From Girardinichthys multiradiatus (Eukaryota > Chordata > Actinopteri > Cyprinodontiformes > Goodeidae): 64,000 bases of DNA. The stretch is taken from the NCBI RefSeq assembly GCF_021462225.1, contig NC_061805.1, positions 2,355,001 to 2,419,000 of the forward strand. Reading direction: 5' to 3'. A model generated the notes under the pieces. That model ran no database searches, was not told the DNA's origin, and was given only the letters and a program-made list of their open reading frames with translations. The position numbers and the translations under genes are program-made. Below are positions 32,055 through 44,640 of this stretch, piece by piece. Numbering within the stretch: position 1 is the stretch's first letter; the number at the start of each line of letters is the position of its first letter.

Positions 32055-32763
32055 TTTACCCTCCTTGAAAGACACTGAGATGCCGCAGTACCCCACAGGG
32101 CCTCTAGATGCCAGTGTGGTGTTGGTAACAGTGAGTTTAAAGTGTAACGGGAAAAAGAGGCAATGAGTGATGAAAGGAGTGGACGAGCTGGTTGAGGGTG
32201 AGGAGGAGCCAATTTTCAGAGGCAGAAAAGTGACTAGAAACTCCTCTGTTATTGTCTCCAGCCACAGCTCCCAATTCCTCAGAATTTGCAGATGAGCTGT
32301 GCCTCTCTGTCCTCTCTGCCTGATTTTCCAGCATGTGATGGAGGTAGACTATGGAGCAGCAGACTTGTAGGCTGGCTAATTAATGCTCAGGAGCCTGAGA
32401 AGTGTGTGTGTCCATGTGCATGTAATTGCACTTGTACTTGCAAGTGCCATGTGTGACTGTGTGAATGCAAGCACATCTGAGGGGTGTGTGTTTATGTGTG
32501 TTGCCCCCCCACCCCTGGAGGCATGAAGCAGACTGCTGGGGCTGGTGCAGGAACGGAGCTGGGATCATGGAGGCAGAACTGCAGGCATCTGCCCCCAGGA
32601 AGCAGCACCAGCCCTTCACAGCTGGCACTGAGGCCTTCATGAGCCAGGAAATGGCACACTTCCCCAGCTGAACACCCTCCTAAAATATACAGACACACAA
32701 CCCTCGAGTCCGCCCTACCCACATCATAAATCAAAGCTGATTGATTGTTTTCTGAATACCACA
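32055..32763. other. spacer, no gene seen
   Basis: Contains an imperfect GT-rich stretch (32400-32500). Frames on both strands have no domain. Confidence 0.45.
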
Positions 32764-32798
32764 ACTACTACTACTACTAATAATAATAATAATAATAA
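32764..32798. repeat. (ACT)n(AAT)n microsatellite
   Basis: Four ACT units merging into about six AAT units. Confidence 0.9.
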
Positions 32799-32884
32799 CC
32801 TTTATGGAAGGGTTTCACCTGCTTCTCCTTTGCAGTACTTGTGGATTCTTTCAAAATACATTTTAAGGCAGCCTTTATTAAGCT

Positions 32885-32960
32885 TAAATATTTAGTTTAT
32901 TCATATAGTGCTAAATTATAACAAATGAAATCCCTCTAAAGGCACTTTACAAACACTTCC
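32885..32960 (-). mobile_element. L2-like 3' tail fragment
   Basis: Plus-strand AGTTTATTCATATAGTGCTA and AGGCACTTTACAAA resemble the complement of an L2 terminus (GCGCTATATAAATAAACT). The fragment is short and diverged. Confidence 0.4.
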
Positions 32961-34230
32961 TAAAAACATGCAGGTATATAAAATACAATTTAGTGCAAAT
33001 TCAATTTAAACTTGAAATGGGGCAGTGAAACATTAATAAACTTGATTAAACCAGTTAATGCGTCAGATATAGCCATTATCATTTCCATCCATATTCGCAG
33101 GTAGGCTCAGTGAATATTAAAAAGAAATAAAATAAATGAGTTCAGATGAAGATTAAGATAAAAAGCACATGACCCAACCAAAGCTCACAGCAAAACAAAT
33201 AACAAAAGCAAAAAAAAAAAAGATCTAAGAAATACAAAAAGTTAACAGTTGACACAGACAATGAGCCTTAAAATGCAACATTAAAACAACTCTCTTAAGC
33301 TGATGACAAACTGTTTTACTGCCTTGTACTGTTGCTGCAATTGGCCCAAAGGTTTTTCTTTGTGGTACTTTTCAGTCACCTCCAGCGATGGCCCATGTGC
33401 CAGTACCATCTCCTGTCAGCTGCTTGAAAAACTCACTAAAAGGAGGTAGAGCCGATTCATGCAAAACCTTATGTATGAAATAAATATATTTAAAGGCAAA
33501 AAGTTCTCAAACTTCAACAAACAGTTTTAAAATCGGATCAATTTGTAAATGACCAAGTGGACATACAATTTTGGAAGTGAGAAGAGAAGAATAAAGATAC
33601 ATCAAATAACAGTTTTTACAGTTTTGCTACTTTTGAAACAGTTTTTAAAACATAGAGTGGAATATACAATAATAACAACATACTGAGATCCACTGACATT
33701 ATCAAGCTCATTACCAATCAAAAACGAATGCAATACGATTTCAGGTTGTTTAGAAAACATTCTTTTGATTTTGATACAATGAAAGACAACAGATAAAAGT
33801 CAATTCCATGCTAGGTTTTGATATGATCCTGCTAACTCAAATGCATTCCTCTCTGTTAAATATGAATTCATCCAAAGATAAAAGGCTGTTCAGTATAAGT
33901 TACAGTACAATCAAAATAAGCTTTTCACCGATTCTATTTCAACTGGTGAAAACTTATCCTCTTAAGAAAGCCCAGCCAGTTGCATCAAGTCATTGACTTT
34001 GCAGTAATCCCTCCTCCAGAGCAAACATGTCTTTTATTTCACAAAATGATTTATTTATTTTGTCTTGTTCATTAATTGTTGCTCATTTGTAATACACCCT
34101 TGGCAAAAAAAGAGGTTGCTCAAAATTCTGTTCATCACATTTAAATGCAAAGTTTTTTGCAGAATTCAGAGGTGAAAAATACAACACTTACAACACCTCC
34201 CCTGAACAACCTTTCCCACTTCCCTTCACA
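32961..34230. other. AT-rich spacer, no gene seen
   Basis: No coding frame or element recognised. Confidence 0.5.
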
Positions 34231-34249
34231 AAGATTTTGATTCCCTAAG

Positions 34250-34900
34250 GAATGCACCATGCAAGAGAAAAGTGTGCTTTTGTTTCTCTCTGCCTTAATT
34301 TGGACTTCATGTGAGTGTAGTTTAATTTCTCGTTCAGATGTGTTTTTAGTGAATGACTATGTAAGCATTTCACCCACATGCTCAGTGGTGGGTTCGTGGG
34401 TCATCGTGCAGAGCAGCGTGTTGATCTTCTTCTGCAGCCAGTAGACAACCAGCTGACAGAGCGACAGGCCCTCACCTTGGATTACTCACATGCTGAAGAG
34501 GCTGCTCTGGGCCTGGCCGCCAAGGGCAAGCAGGGTGCTAACAGGCCTGGGCCTTAGACTTCCTCTCTGCGCCCACACACAGGCAGGACTGCGGGGTACA
34601 ATTAGGCGGACAGGACGCCATACCACTGCTCACCTGTCAGCTATACTAGCGACATGCGTGGGGTGCAAATTGACACGAGTGCCACAACCAGACCGACAGC
34701 AGATCCACAGTGGGGACAAATCTCCTTAACAAACCCTAGTCCCCTGTCAGTCAGTGCGGGGCCTACCTCACGTTGACCCCTCAGACCAAGCGTAGGGTTG
34801 TACCTCATCCTTGGCACTCCCCCTGGCAGACGCCGGCCCCAGCAGGCCCTGTCACTGAGCAAAAATGACATGATCACATGCATGCACCGCCTGCACCACC
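34250..34900. other. repeat-poor GC-richer block, possibly conserved non-coding DNA
   Basis: Unique-looking sequence; frames on both strands (34490-34729, 34641-34883) have no recognised domain. Exon or regulatory status cannot be judged without alignment. Confidence 0.2.
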
Positions 34901-35790
34901 ATCAGCCGCTCAGTCATTACCTTCCATCAGCCTACCAGAAAATAGACTGGTAGAATCTGTGAGGGAAAATGACCTAAAGGCCTGACCTGAAAATGGCAGA
35001 AAAACCTGAGAGATGGTGGTGCTCACTCCAAAAATAATAGTCTGTGTCAGCGCACCTGGCCACTCGCCACTGGCCATATCAGTGCTTCCCAAACTAGACA
35101 GAGAAGCATAAACTAGACGGAGACTCAATTTAAAAATTGCCTTTACCATTAATGCTGAGGCTTATAAGAGTCCCAAAGATTAGGGGGTGGAGGGTAGTTT
35201 TAGCAACAAACAAAGTTGATCATTAGAGATCAAAATAAAAAAGTTCCTTGCCTGATCACCAGAGAAAACAACATGATTGCTCTCAAATGATTACGAAGGG
35301 CACCACAACTTATCTAGTTGCCTGACTGCAAACTGCCATTTGGAATGTTGCAAGCTTAATGCACTGCTAAATTTATTGACGTTTGTGCTAATCCATTTAA
35401 TTCTTTTTTAAGGGGCGTAGAGTTCACTTGAGTGAACGGGGTGTTTTAATTTGATGATATAAAGATAGATGGAGTTACGGAAGCGGACAGATCGCCGCAT
35501 GCATACAGCCGACCAACCCGTCTGGGTGAGCATGGCTGAGGTTGACGGAAAGCTAGGTAAAAAGTGAGGAGATGGTGGAGGCATAGTGTAGAAAGATGGG
35601 ATGGGGGGTAAGGGACAGGGTATTACATCTAGGGTGGCCAGGATGTGTGTTTGTCTGCTCCTTTGACCTATTTCTGTTTGTATTTTAATTTAGTGGAGTT
35701 TAGTTGAGGAAGAAGGTAGCACTCAATTAGGCTTTTCATTGGCTTTAACACTGGTAATGGTTCTCCATACTGGGGACTATATGAGAGCCA
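34901..35790. other. spacer, no gene seen
   Basis: Nothing recognised. Confidence 0.45.
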
Positions 35791-35799
35791 AATGCTGGG

Positions 35800-36145
35800 G
35801 AAGTAGGCAGGGCCGGTCCCCCTGGCGAGGCGGGCTCATCCAAGCCCATTGTTCTCTATCAGTGGACAAGGCTGATTCCTGTAATTAGCTGTCAGCACAG
35901 AGCCCTCAGCAGCTTAGTGCTGTCCGCTCAAATCAAACTAATGAAATGCAATCCACTCAAATGTCCTGGATGCATATCTGTAACAGGCCTGCGAACACGA
36001 GAGGGGAGGCAGGGAAAGCCAGCGCCATGGCAGGGAAACATCCCCCCTTTATCTAACTTAGGATTCAAATCCGTGCTCATTAATCTGTTAATTCAGCACA
36101 TTTTTGACAGCCAATTAATGTGGATGAGAAGTGGGTGATCCGAGC
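35800..36145. other. repeat-poor block with homeodomain-like sites, possible conserved non-coding DNA
   Basis: Contains TGTAATTAGCTGTCAGCAC, CAAACTAATGAAATGC and CAATTAATGTGG in about 340 bp of balanced composition without stop-free frames of interest. Confidence 0.25.
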
Positions 36146-37154
36146 AGGACAGGAGGTGCCTATAAGCATGGCAGGAGGACCAGGCATGAGAGGGTAAAGG
36201 GATAGTGGACCTCAGCATCACTCAACCATTTTTTTCTCCACAGTGGTCTTGGCAACAAGCCTGGTGTAGTAATAATTCCCTGCACAACAGTAACACTTTT
36301 ATTTATTTACCTAATTTCTATCTGAGACAATCAGAATATATTTCTGATTTTTATTCTCAAAAGAAAAAGCAATCAGACAAAAAATATTCAGCACTACCAA
36401 GATTTAATATGCTAAATTAACAATGATAATTTTATTGTCAACCACTTTACTGCTAAAGTCTGTTTGTTCTATGGAAGTTCTACAACAATATGAGTGTATT
36501 ACCCTCACCTCCATCTGAGGGTTTGAGATAGATAGACAAAAGCAGAGTATACAAAATAAATAAATGCAAAAAAAAAAGCCTTTCTGGATTTCTATCCCCC
36601 ATGCAACTTAATTTGTTTTTTGCAAAAATACAGTATAAATACACAGCAAATATTTGGCAAATCAAACCAAATTATATGGCTGCCTATGAAAATACAAGTA
36701 AAATAAATTTAACAACCAGACCAACAGTAAAATAAAAAATAAATTGAATCAGAAATAGCAAAAAATGCATTAATAGAATAGAATAGAATAGAATAGAATC
36801 ACTTTAAGTTTCTCAACTCTATTCTATACCTAAGTACAATGCAGAAGAATTTGTGGCATTTAAGTAGGAAAACTCTTTATAAACTTCCATCATTGCAAAC
36901 CAAGTTATACTGCATATCAAACACATTTAAAACATGTTTAACACCAAACAGTAATGTTATACATTTCTGAAATGAAATGAAATTCAGCTGTAATAAGATT
37001 TTTGTATTAGAATCAGTGCTGCAAAAATTCTAAGCAAAAGGGATGAACTGGTAAAAACTGCCGGAAATTCTCATTGTTAGACTGTGGTATTTTATCTCTG
37101 TGTTGGGGTCAGAGCATGCTTTTCGTGTTAACAGACAAAGAAATTGTCCGTTAA
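36146..37154. other. AT-rich spacer with an (AATAG)n microsatellite
   Basis: Five AATAG units lie at about 36774-36799. No gene is seen. Confidence 0.6.
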
Positions 37155-37205
37155 GATTTTGTATTTAATCCTGAGCCAGCGTGGCTCAGGATTAAATACA
37201 AAATC
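37155..37205. repeat. perfect 24-bp inverted repeat with a 3-nt loop
   Basis: The left arm 37155-37178 (GATTTTGTATTTAATC then CTGAGCCA) and right arm 37182-37205 are exact complements around GCG. No flanking element or poly-T run is seen. It is too long and too perfect for chance. Confidence 0.95.
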
Positions 37206-37209
37206 CTAG

Positions 37210-39770
37210 CAATATCTCTTCAAAAACAGTAGTGGTGAAGAAAAAGCCACTTTTAACTGGAGGAAGAGTCTGACAGAAGAGTAATGGCTGACAGCTGTTT
37301 GCTTCTACGGCTGGGGCGAGAGGAAGGGGGAAAGAAAGAAAAGGCCACAGGTATAGCACAAAAGAATGATTTGAGAATATGTGTGGTTTTGTGTTTTCTC
37401 TTTATAAAATATTTTATTATTATTACGTTCTTATTGTTTTTGCTATTTAAACATACATTTTATATAAATAAAAGTATTCACAATTTCAAATAAAGATATT
37501 TATAGAAAAACAAGTATTTTAGCAGCTTCTCCAACCATTTAATTGGAACACAGTGAACGACTAGATAATGAAATTAAGATGACACACTATTCTGGCAGAG
37601 CGCATACAGTTGAGCTCTCTCATTAGGTAGAAAGGTGTTGGTTAGACTAGTGCTTATTTTTTCTAAATAAAACAGATAAAAAAATAGTACAGGCGTTTTC
37701 ATTCTACAATTAAACTTTTTGGCTTTGTATAATACATATAAAAATGTAATTACAAGGAGATTCAAACTAACTCTTTCAAAGCTAAAGAAAGAGAGCAATT
37801 AGCTCATTTAAGAAGGAAAAAAAAATCTAGAAACTTAAGAATTGTACCTCCTCTGCTAGTATAAATGTGCAATAATAAAAAAAGAAATTCTGCCTGCAAA
37901 GTTAAAAACAATGTTACAACAAACTGAATGTCTGCAAACATCACCCTAAACAGACCAAAAGTCCTTTGGTAAGGTCAGAAAAACAATAAGCATGACCAAA
38001 AACTCTGTTCCTAATTAAAAGGTGGACAATGTGAAGTCAACATTTATTAAAAAGACATTAAAACATCAGTGTAGAATACAGAAAGGACCAACAGAGAACA
38101 CTGGTGAAAAACTTTAAGTACACAGCTAATAATGAAGTTTGAATGTTTCCCTTATTCCACAAATACAACACAGGTTTGGAGCTAAAGTCTCAGTTTCAAT
38201 ATCCAATGTCCTGCCACAGAGCAGAGAGCTTTGATTTCTTTCCTCAAGAAAGACAGCAAACAGTCTGGATCTGAAATAGATTAAACTATTTATGGTGGAA
38301 AGTTAAAATTTGGGTCCATTTAAGGTTAATTCAAAAGTTAATTCAAAAGTTAACCTGAGAGGTTATTAGAAAATCTCAAACTAGGATAAGGATTGTATGG
38401 GTAAAGTTCACACCTCAAGAAACTAACAAAGTTAACCTAACTGCTGTTTTTATGAGTCCATGGGGTAGAGTGATTCCATGTATTTGTAATCTACTTGATC
38501 TAAAATGTATCAATGATTACAACTGTCTCTGTATCATTGGGTTCAGACTAGGACATACAGCTTTTAAGTGTTTTCTTTCATAACGGTGATGTGATTTTCT
38601 TTTTCTTTTTCTTTTTCTGAAAATCCACCACAGTTTTCCCGTGAGTAAAATCAGACTGTGCACATGTCAGTGTTTGTCTTCTCCTTTCTGACTCGTGCTG
38701 ACTCATGTTTATCAATATTACTGAAATGAGTAAATGTACTCTAGATGTTGCTCTTGTTCCAGTGTTTCTGCTGACTGAAGCAAAATTCCACTCAGCACAT
38801 TTGTGGTAACATAGCTCTCTAACATTGTTTAAGTCTCTTTGTTGTGCATATTAACATGTTTGCTGTATCAAATTATGCTGTCATTCACATCGCTCACCCC
38901 CTCCTTTCACCTCCTTACTTTCCTCCTCTCCCCTGTGCTGTGGTGCTTGTGTTTGTGTGCAGAATAGTCCAGATATGATGGAAGCCTGGAGGCATTGAAG
39001 GCAGTCAGGGTATCAGCATTGTGTTGCTGGGCATGCAGTCTCCACTGAGCTGTGATCACATAGGTCTGGGTTGCACAGGGAGTCAGCCTCGGGCACTCAA
39101 CTACACCGCCAGCCCTACCATGTGTGAACACTAGTTCTCTTCAATTAAAACCATAATCTGAATATTCAATTCCCTCTGCTTAATGACAGCCCTCCAACTA
39201 ACAAAACTGAAATCCAATCATAGGTTATTCAGCCCTGATTGATTCGATGCCAATTATAGATAAAGTTTTGCAGCCATACCTACTTCATTTTCATTCTGAT
39301 TCTGGTCTTCAATGAAGCTTAGCCAAGTCTCAGCCCAAATCTCAGTCTAGCTACAAACTTAGCCGTGGTCTCAGGCACTAAGACTAAGTTGCAACAATTT
39401 CATTATAAATTCTACATATTCTGCATAATCTGAAACAGTTACTGTGTCGAAAACAGTAAACATTGTCTAGCCAAAAAAAACAACTAACTACAATTATTTT
39501 TGGAGAATCCTTTGCCAAGCTATACTTTTTCAATGCTCAGGATGTTCTTCTTTTTCAACTTTTTGATTGTATTAATGTCTGCATTATTGCCACCTAAAGC
39601 CAGAAGACCAGTATGATAGGATTTCAATCTGAAAAGACTCACAAGGAAAAGGGATGGCAATTAGAAAAGTTTTAATGATGTGTGATTACATGGTTATTTC
39701 TTTGGTGCGCGGACCTGGGAGGAAGACATGAATGCTGAGAATGACCTGAGCTTAGGATGAACATTTCTAA
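37210..39770. other. AT-rich spacer, no gene seen
   Basis: Contains a (TTTTC)n run at about 38597-38618. The frames listed by eye show no domain. Confidence 0.5.
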
Positions 39771-39779
39771 GGTTTAGAT

Positions 39780-40045
39780 TTAGAGATGCCTTCCCCCTGA
39801 TCCGACACTGGTTGTGGATTGGCGGCCAGGGAGCGAGGAAGCCGGGAGGAGGTGGGAAGGAAGATGGTGGAGGTGGAGTGGAGGAGGGATGAGCTCAGCT
39901 GACAAGCGAGGATGAACATGGCCGAAGGTCCTTTAAAAGCGAGGCGTCGGAAGGCGATTGGATGGAGAGTCAGGCGGACAGGATGCTGATTGGAAGGCAG
40001 GGAGACGCACAGAAGAGTCATTGGAAGGTGCACGTGGTGAAGGTG
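39780..40045 (-). promoter_or_regulatory. GC-rich block with three evenly spaced CCAAT boxes, candidate promoter
   Basis: On the minus strand CCAAT lies at 40024-40020, 39993-39989 and 39961-39957, 31-32 bp apart, followed by CGCTTTTAAAGG (about 39942-39931), TATA-like; a fourth CCAAT is at 39822. ATG codons follow, but the frame 40033-39767 has no recognised domain. It could be an LTR or repeat promoter rather than a host one. Confidence 0.3.
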
Positions 40046-40049
40046 AGTC

Positions 40050-40585
40050 CTTCATTCTGAATTTTTGTCAAAACTGCATTTCTTTTTTTTTTTACTTCTA
40101 AGACCATGGACCAAGATGACACAAATATTTTGACAAACACAGAATACATTAAATTCAGAAATATCTTGAGTAATGTAGTAAGAACATTTGACCTCCACTG
40201 GATGCAGTAGGCTTATGGTTAATTTGCTTCACAACACAGATGTGCGTGGACACAGGGAGACATGTTTATGTGTGCACAGTGGGGAGTTTTAGACAGATTA
40301 AAACATAAAAAAGTTAAAGTTACACTGAGAATAGAATATATAGGCTTGACTTTACAGAAGGTTTGTTACCTGATCAGCTGGATTAAACGAAAACCTTAGC
40401 AACTGTTTAAAAATATTACATAATAGAGACTGCATTATAATGGATGTGCTGTGTCTGGCTCTACTGCCTAACATCTAATATATAAGTACTTACTTTATGT
40501 GAATGTACTTTATGTGTAGAGTGGGACTGCATAAGAGGAGAGTGTATTACAGTTATGGTGTATTACAGAATGTATTACAGAAGTA
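40050..40585. other. spacer, no gene seen
   Basis: Nothing recognised. Confidence 0.45.
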
Positions 40586-40587
40586 TT

Positions 40588-40760
40588 TCTGCCCCTCGAA
40601 CTTTATCACATTTTGTTGTAACACAGCCACAACCTTTGAAGACCAACACAAATTAGTGTTTATTTGTGAAGAAAATTATACATGATTTTCAAGGTATTTT
40701 ACAAATAAAAATCTAAAAAGTTTGGCATGCATTAGTACTCAGCTCCCTGGAGGGATGCTG
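40588..40760 (-). mobile_element. second Tc1-like family, left end
   Basis: The plus strand reads CTTTATCACATTTTGTTGTA, GACCAACACAAA and TTTACAAATAAAAATC, the complement of the 3' end of the family whose right end is at 51700-52272. The transposase remnant at 41925-42180 points the same way, so this is the first part of an interrupted copy. Confidence 0.6.
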
Positions 40761-40924
40761 CAAATATTTCTGGGGTCATGTCTCTGCCAACTTTGCACAT
40801 CATACCAAATTTTCTTTGTATGTTCTCCTTGGCAAAATAGCTCAAAACTCTCTCAGTTTAGCTAGAGAGAATCTGTTAACATGAATGTTCAGATTTTCAA
40901 TTAAATTTAGACTGTACCATTCTA

Positions 40925-41898
40925 ACTCATGCCTTGAGACGACATTGTTGTAAATAAGTGCTATATAAATAAATAAACTGAAACTATCTCTGTAGTTATG
41001 CTGCTATAGGCTTAGGCTGCTGGAGGACATAATGACCACTTTCACCCTCTTCGCTACATTCTCACACTACTCTCCAATTTTGCATTATTTGCTCTTATTT
41101 CAGTTTTTAACTTTATGTTCTCTCTCTTTTCTCTTCCTAGAAGCTACACCTGGCCTGACTCTGTTTCTACCTGTGACACATTTCTGGAGAGGGGCAATGT
41201 CCAAGCTTCTGCTGGCAACAACTTAATTCTCACCTTCAACAGGTGATCCACATGGCCCTGTCTTTTAGTGTTTAACCCTGTCTCTCTCCTAGACATGGCA
41301 ATTGACTTATCTTTTACTGTAACTAATTATATGTGCTCTCTTTCAGATTCTATCGTGAAAACTGGCTCAAAGTTTATCTGTTCTTTCTTTCTAGATGAAA
41401 CGACTAAAGGAGCTACATCCACTAACATTTACTTTTCCTTCCCATAGAAAGTACTCCTGGATCAGTGCTTCTGTGTTCTTTCTGTGTCTCTGCTCTGTTC
41501 TCTCAAACCCCCAGTCGGTCGTGGCAGATGGCCGCTCACACTGAGCCTGGTTCTGCTGGAGGTTTCTTCCTGTTAAAAGGGAATTTTTCCTCTCCACTGT
41601 CGCTACATGCATGCTCAGTATGAGGGATTGCTGCAAAGTCAACGCCAGTGACTGTCCACTGTCTCTACATGCTCATCCAGGAGGAGTGACTGCTACAAAT
41701 CTCTGACTCGATGCAATCTGTTGGGTTTCCAGATAGAAAAACTTTTTATCCAATTTGAATAAATAACTGAATCTGTCTGCACTGTTCAGTGGTTAAGATT
41801 AATTGGAATGTATGTACCTGACTTTTGTGAAGTGCCTTGAGACGACATGTGTTGTGAATTGGCGCTATATAAATAAACTGAATTGAATTGAATTGAAT
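40925..41898 (+). mobile_element. L2-type LINE 3' end inserted in the Tc1-like element
   Basis: Starts with an internal terminus-like GCCTTGAGACGACATTGTTG and GTGCTATATAAATAAATAAA (40933-40978), continues through a 3' UTR (TTATGCTGCTATAGGCTTAG onward) matching 22141-22832, and ends GGCGCTATATAAATAAACTG plus four GAATT units. No RT is present. The two terminus motifs suggest either a family with a duplicated 3' end or two adjoining copies. Confidence 0.75.
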
Positions 41899-41924
41899 TA
41901 ACTCATGAGTATGCTAAAACTACA

Positions 41925-42440
41925 ACATTTTGTTGTTGTTCTTGCTGTATGTTTAGGGTTGCCATCCTGCTGGAATAAGAGCCTACATCCTACACAGTCT
42001 CATATCTCCTCAGCTTCCCTGTACTTGCTAAAGAAAAGCATCCCCACAGCATGATGCTTGCAGCAACATGTTTCAGCCTGGAGAGTGTGGACAGGTCCAT
42101 GTTTTTGCCACACACCCTGTGTTGCATGTAGGTCAAAAAGTTCCTTTTTGGGTTCATCTGTCCAAATGCTTGCAGTGTCACCTAAATGGCATATAGCAAA
42201 ATGTATATGGGACTTATCTTTCTTTTAACTTTGGGTTTCTTCTTGCCACTCTTCCATGAAGGCCATATTTGAGGAATACATGACCAATGCATGTCCTGTC
42301 AACAGATTCCCCTGACCTGAGCTATTGATCTTTGTTGCTCCTGCTGGGGTAAATTGGGCCTCTTGGTTGCTTCTCAAGTGAATGCTTTCTCCCGCCCTGC
42401 CTGTTTGTTGATGGACGGCTATGTGTTGGTAGGTTAACAG
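41925..42440 (-). pseudogene. second Tc1-like family, transposase remnant, middle part
   Basis: The minus strand encodes KHVAASIMLWGCFSLASTGK (about 42095-42020), the SIMxWGCF block preceding the second catalytic Asp in Tc1 transposases. Upstream on that strand (42440-42225) is a decayed N-terminal helix-turn-helix region. No triad is complete. Confidence 0.6.
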
Positions 42441-42594
42441 TTGTTGGGACCCAGCCATGGATTTAAACATTAAACTTTTACAAACTTTTCTGGAACGTTC
42501 AAAATAAATTGACTTCCAGCAACTGAGAAAAGGGGGGTAGCAGCAGACTTCCCATGATGCATCTGTCTGAATAAGAGCACCCCCTCCCCAACAA
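42441..42594. other. junction sequence between the Tc1-like remnant and repeat X
   Basis: Unassigned. Confidence 0.3.
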
Positions 42595-43358
42595 GCCGAC
42601 CTCTTCCACACTGGTGTTCATCGGGATAGGAGGGGGACAAAGCGCGCTAATGTCTTTTGCTGGCAAAAAGATATAAACTCTTCGAACTGGTTCCAAGAGT
42701 GTCATAAGATCATGCGATCATATGCAAAGTTAAGAATGAGTGAAGCACTGTTTGTGTACCTGGTGATTTCATTCATAAAGAAGGGAAATTAAGGTATACG
42801 CATTGCTGACTTTCTCTCTGAGCCCTGCAGAAGCAAATGGTGTTCGAGAGAAACCCCTGCAAAGACGCTGTCTCCTAGTCTGGAAGGAAGACAGCAGAGA
42901 CCGCCTCATTGTGTTAACCTGTGTAGTCAGCGGACAGCACGGGCCGCCCAGCTACTGTTCCGGAGCTAACCCTTTTGTTCACAGAGCGAACGCACCTTCA
43001 CCCCCCGCGAAGCTACCGAGCTAACCGCTTGTTGACTGTGGACGTTTCTTCAAACTTCGCCCCTTGGACAACATTTCCTCACCATCGTCAGAGGTTGGGT
43101 TTGGGCTGATTAACAGTTAGGATGAAATGATGTGAATGTTTTCATTCTATGAAGTTCTGGTTTTGTTTGTGTGAAACTTGGCTATCTTATTGCTAGCAGG
43201 CTATCTGCAGCACACGTGCCCTGTTTGTGTTCTGTGTTTGTGTGTTTTTAAGTTATGTTAAACTTTACTTGAAGGGTGATTTTAAACACAGAAGATTGCT
43301 AATTTCCCCTCAGGGATCAATAAAGTATCTTTGAATTTGAATTGAATTGAATTGAATA
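42595..43358 (+). repeat. dispersed repeat family X, copy 2, ending in a LINE-type tail
   Basis: Blocks shared with 8110-7650 (-) run from 42597 to about 43090. After about 220 bp of unassigned sequence the unit ends in TTTCCCCTCAGGGATCAATA, AAGTATC and GAATT repeats (43311-43358), the terminus seen at 12300-12365. This suggests a retrotransposed unit: leader joined to tail without coding sequence. Confidence 0.5.
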
Positions 43359-43359
43359 A

Positions 43360-44235
43360 CGCGCCGTCCGCGCTTATGCATTTTAACCCTTTTATTAACG
43401 GTAATTTTAAAGGTGTGTGTTTGATTCTGGTGCTAAATAATATTTACCCAGAAAGGTTTAGTCTTCAATCCAGTAAATAATAGTCCCTAAACATCATTTA
43501 CTAGATTTGATAACTAAGTAAACACCATTAAGCCCCATTTCTGCAGAAAGATTTGGCTTGTTTCCAAAATACTCCCTTAATAATGTTTCTTCAAATATTA
43601 TTTCAATAAATAAAGGCAGCTAATTAGACACCGTTGAGAAATGGTCATCCAGCAGATAATCCTTTAAACATTATTTTATTAAAATAACATTTTATCTGAT
43701 CTTGCATTGTGAGTGGTTGTCTTAATGTTTGCTGATTATTTCCTAAGTTAGTTCCAAGACTAATTTAACTTCATTTCCAGATCCTTCAAGATAATCCTTG
43801 GTTCTCAAACATAAATAACATTGCATGGTAATGTTGCATCACTCTTTTGGTCATGATTTTCAACCATCTTTAATCAACTTGTTTATATTGTACATAGCCC
43901 ATTAGTCTTTGTTATTCTTTAATTCTGCTTGGTAGTTTAGTTGGATTGTTTTAGCATAGTAAAGAGTTTGTTGATTTAAATATGTTTGACTTTGAGTTGA
44001 CTTATTTTTGTTAATAAATGCTTGTATTTTAAGAAATTGTGTGAATTCATTCCATATATGTGCAGAGTTTATGCTGTTCAATAATGTCAGAGCTCGTCTC
44101 ACACCTTTCTATTTTGTCCTAATACCATCGCCTTGCTGGGGTGGTATTCACAGGACAACCCTTAACAGACCAAAATATTGTTTGACAAAATATTAATATT
44201 AATATTAAATATTAAATATTATTCTCAGATTAATA
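43360..44235. other. AT-rich spacer, no gene seen
   Basis: Ends in an AATATT-rich run (44188-44222). Nothing else recognised. Confidence 0.45.
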
Positions 44236-44239
44236 ATCA

Positions 44240-44640
44240 CAACACAGTTTATCCATACTCTTTATATTTTCTGATGATTGACTGAACAGAGTTGTGAAGA
44301 ATTAGGTTTAAAACGTAAACCTTGTTTAAAAATCTCTACAACTTCATCCCTGACCTCTCTGCTGTTTTCCTTGGTCTTTATAATGCAGAGAACCTCATAG
44401 CCCTACTGATATTGACAAGCAGGTGGACTGTATTTAGGTCACTTGTAAAGGGAACTTGGTGGACTAGACTTTTTTAGAGGCCTAAAATTTGTTAAACATT
44501 CAAACCGTGTATTGCTTTCTTTACACTTCCGCCACTTTTTGTTGGTCTACTGCATGAAATCCAGGTAAAATACACTGAAGATGGTGGTAGTAAAGTGAGA
44601 AAATGTAGTGAAGGTCATTGGGTATGAAATTTTTTATCAA
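44240..44640. mobile_element. second Tc1-like family, far end of the interrupted copy
   Basis: ACTTCATCCCTGACCTCTCTGCTG, AGGTGGACTGTATTTAGGTCA and TTTTTGTTGGTCTACTGC match the order of 51890-52200. With 40588-40760 and 41925-42440 this gives one element spread over about 4 kb by later insertions. Confidence 0.6.

Noticed and set aside
42225..42705. Minus-strand frames of 68-128 codons as a host gene
   Set aside because: They cross the boundary between a Tc1-like remnant and repeat X and contain no coherent domain.
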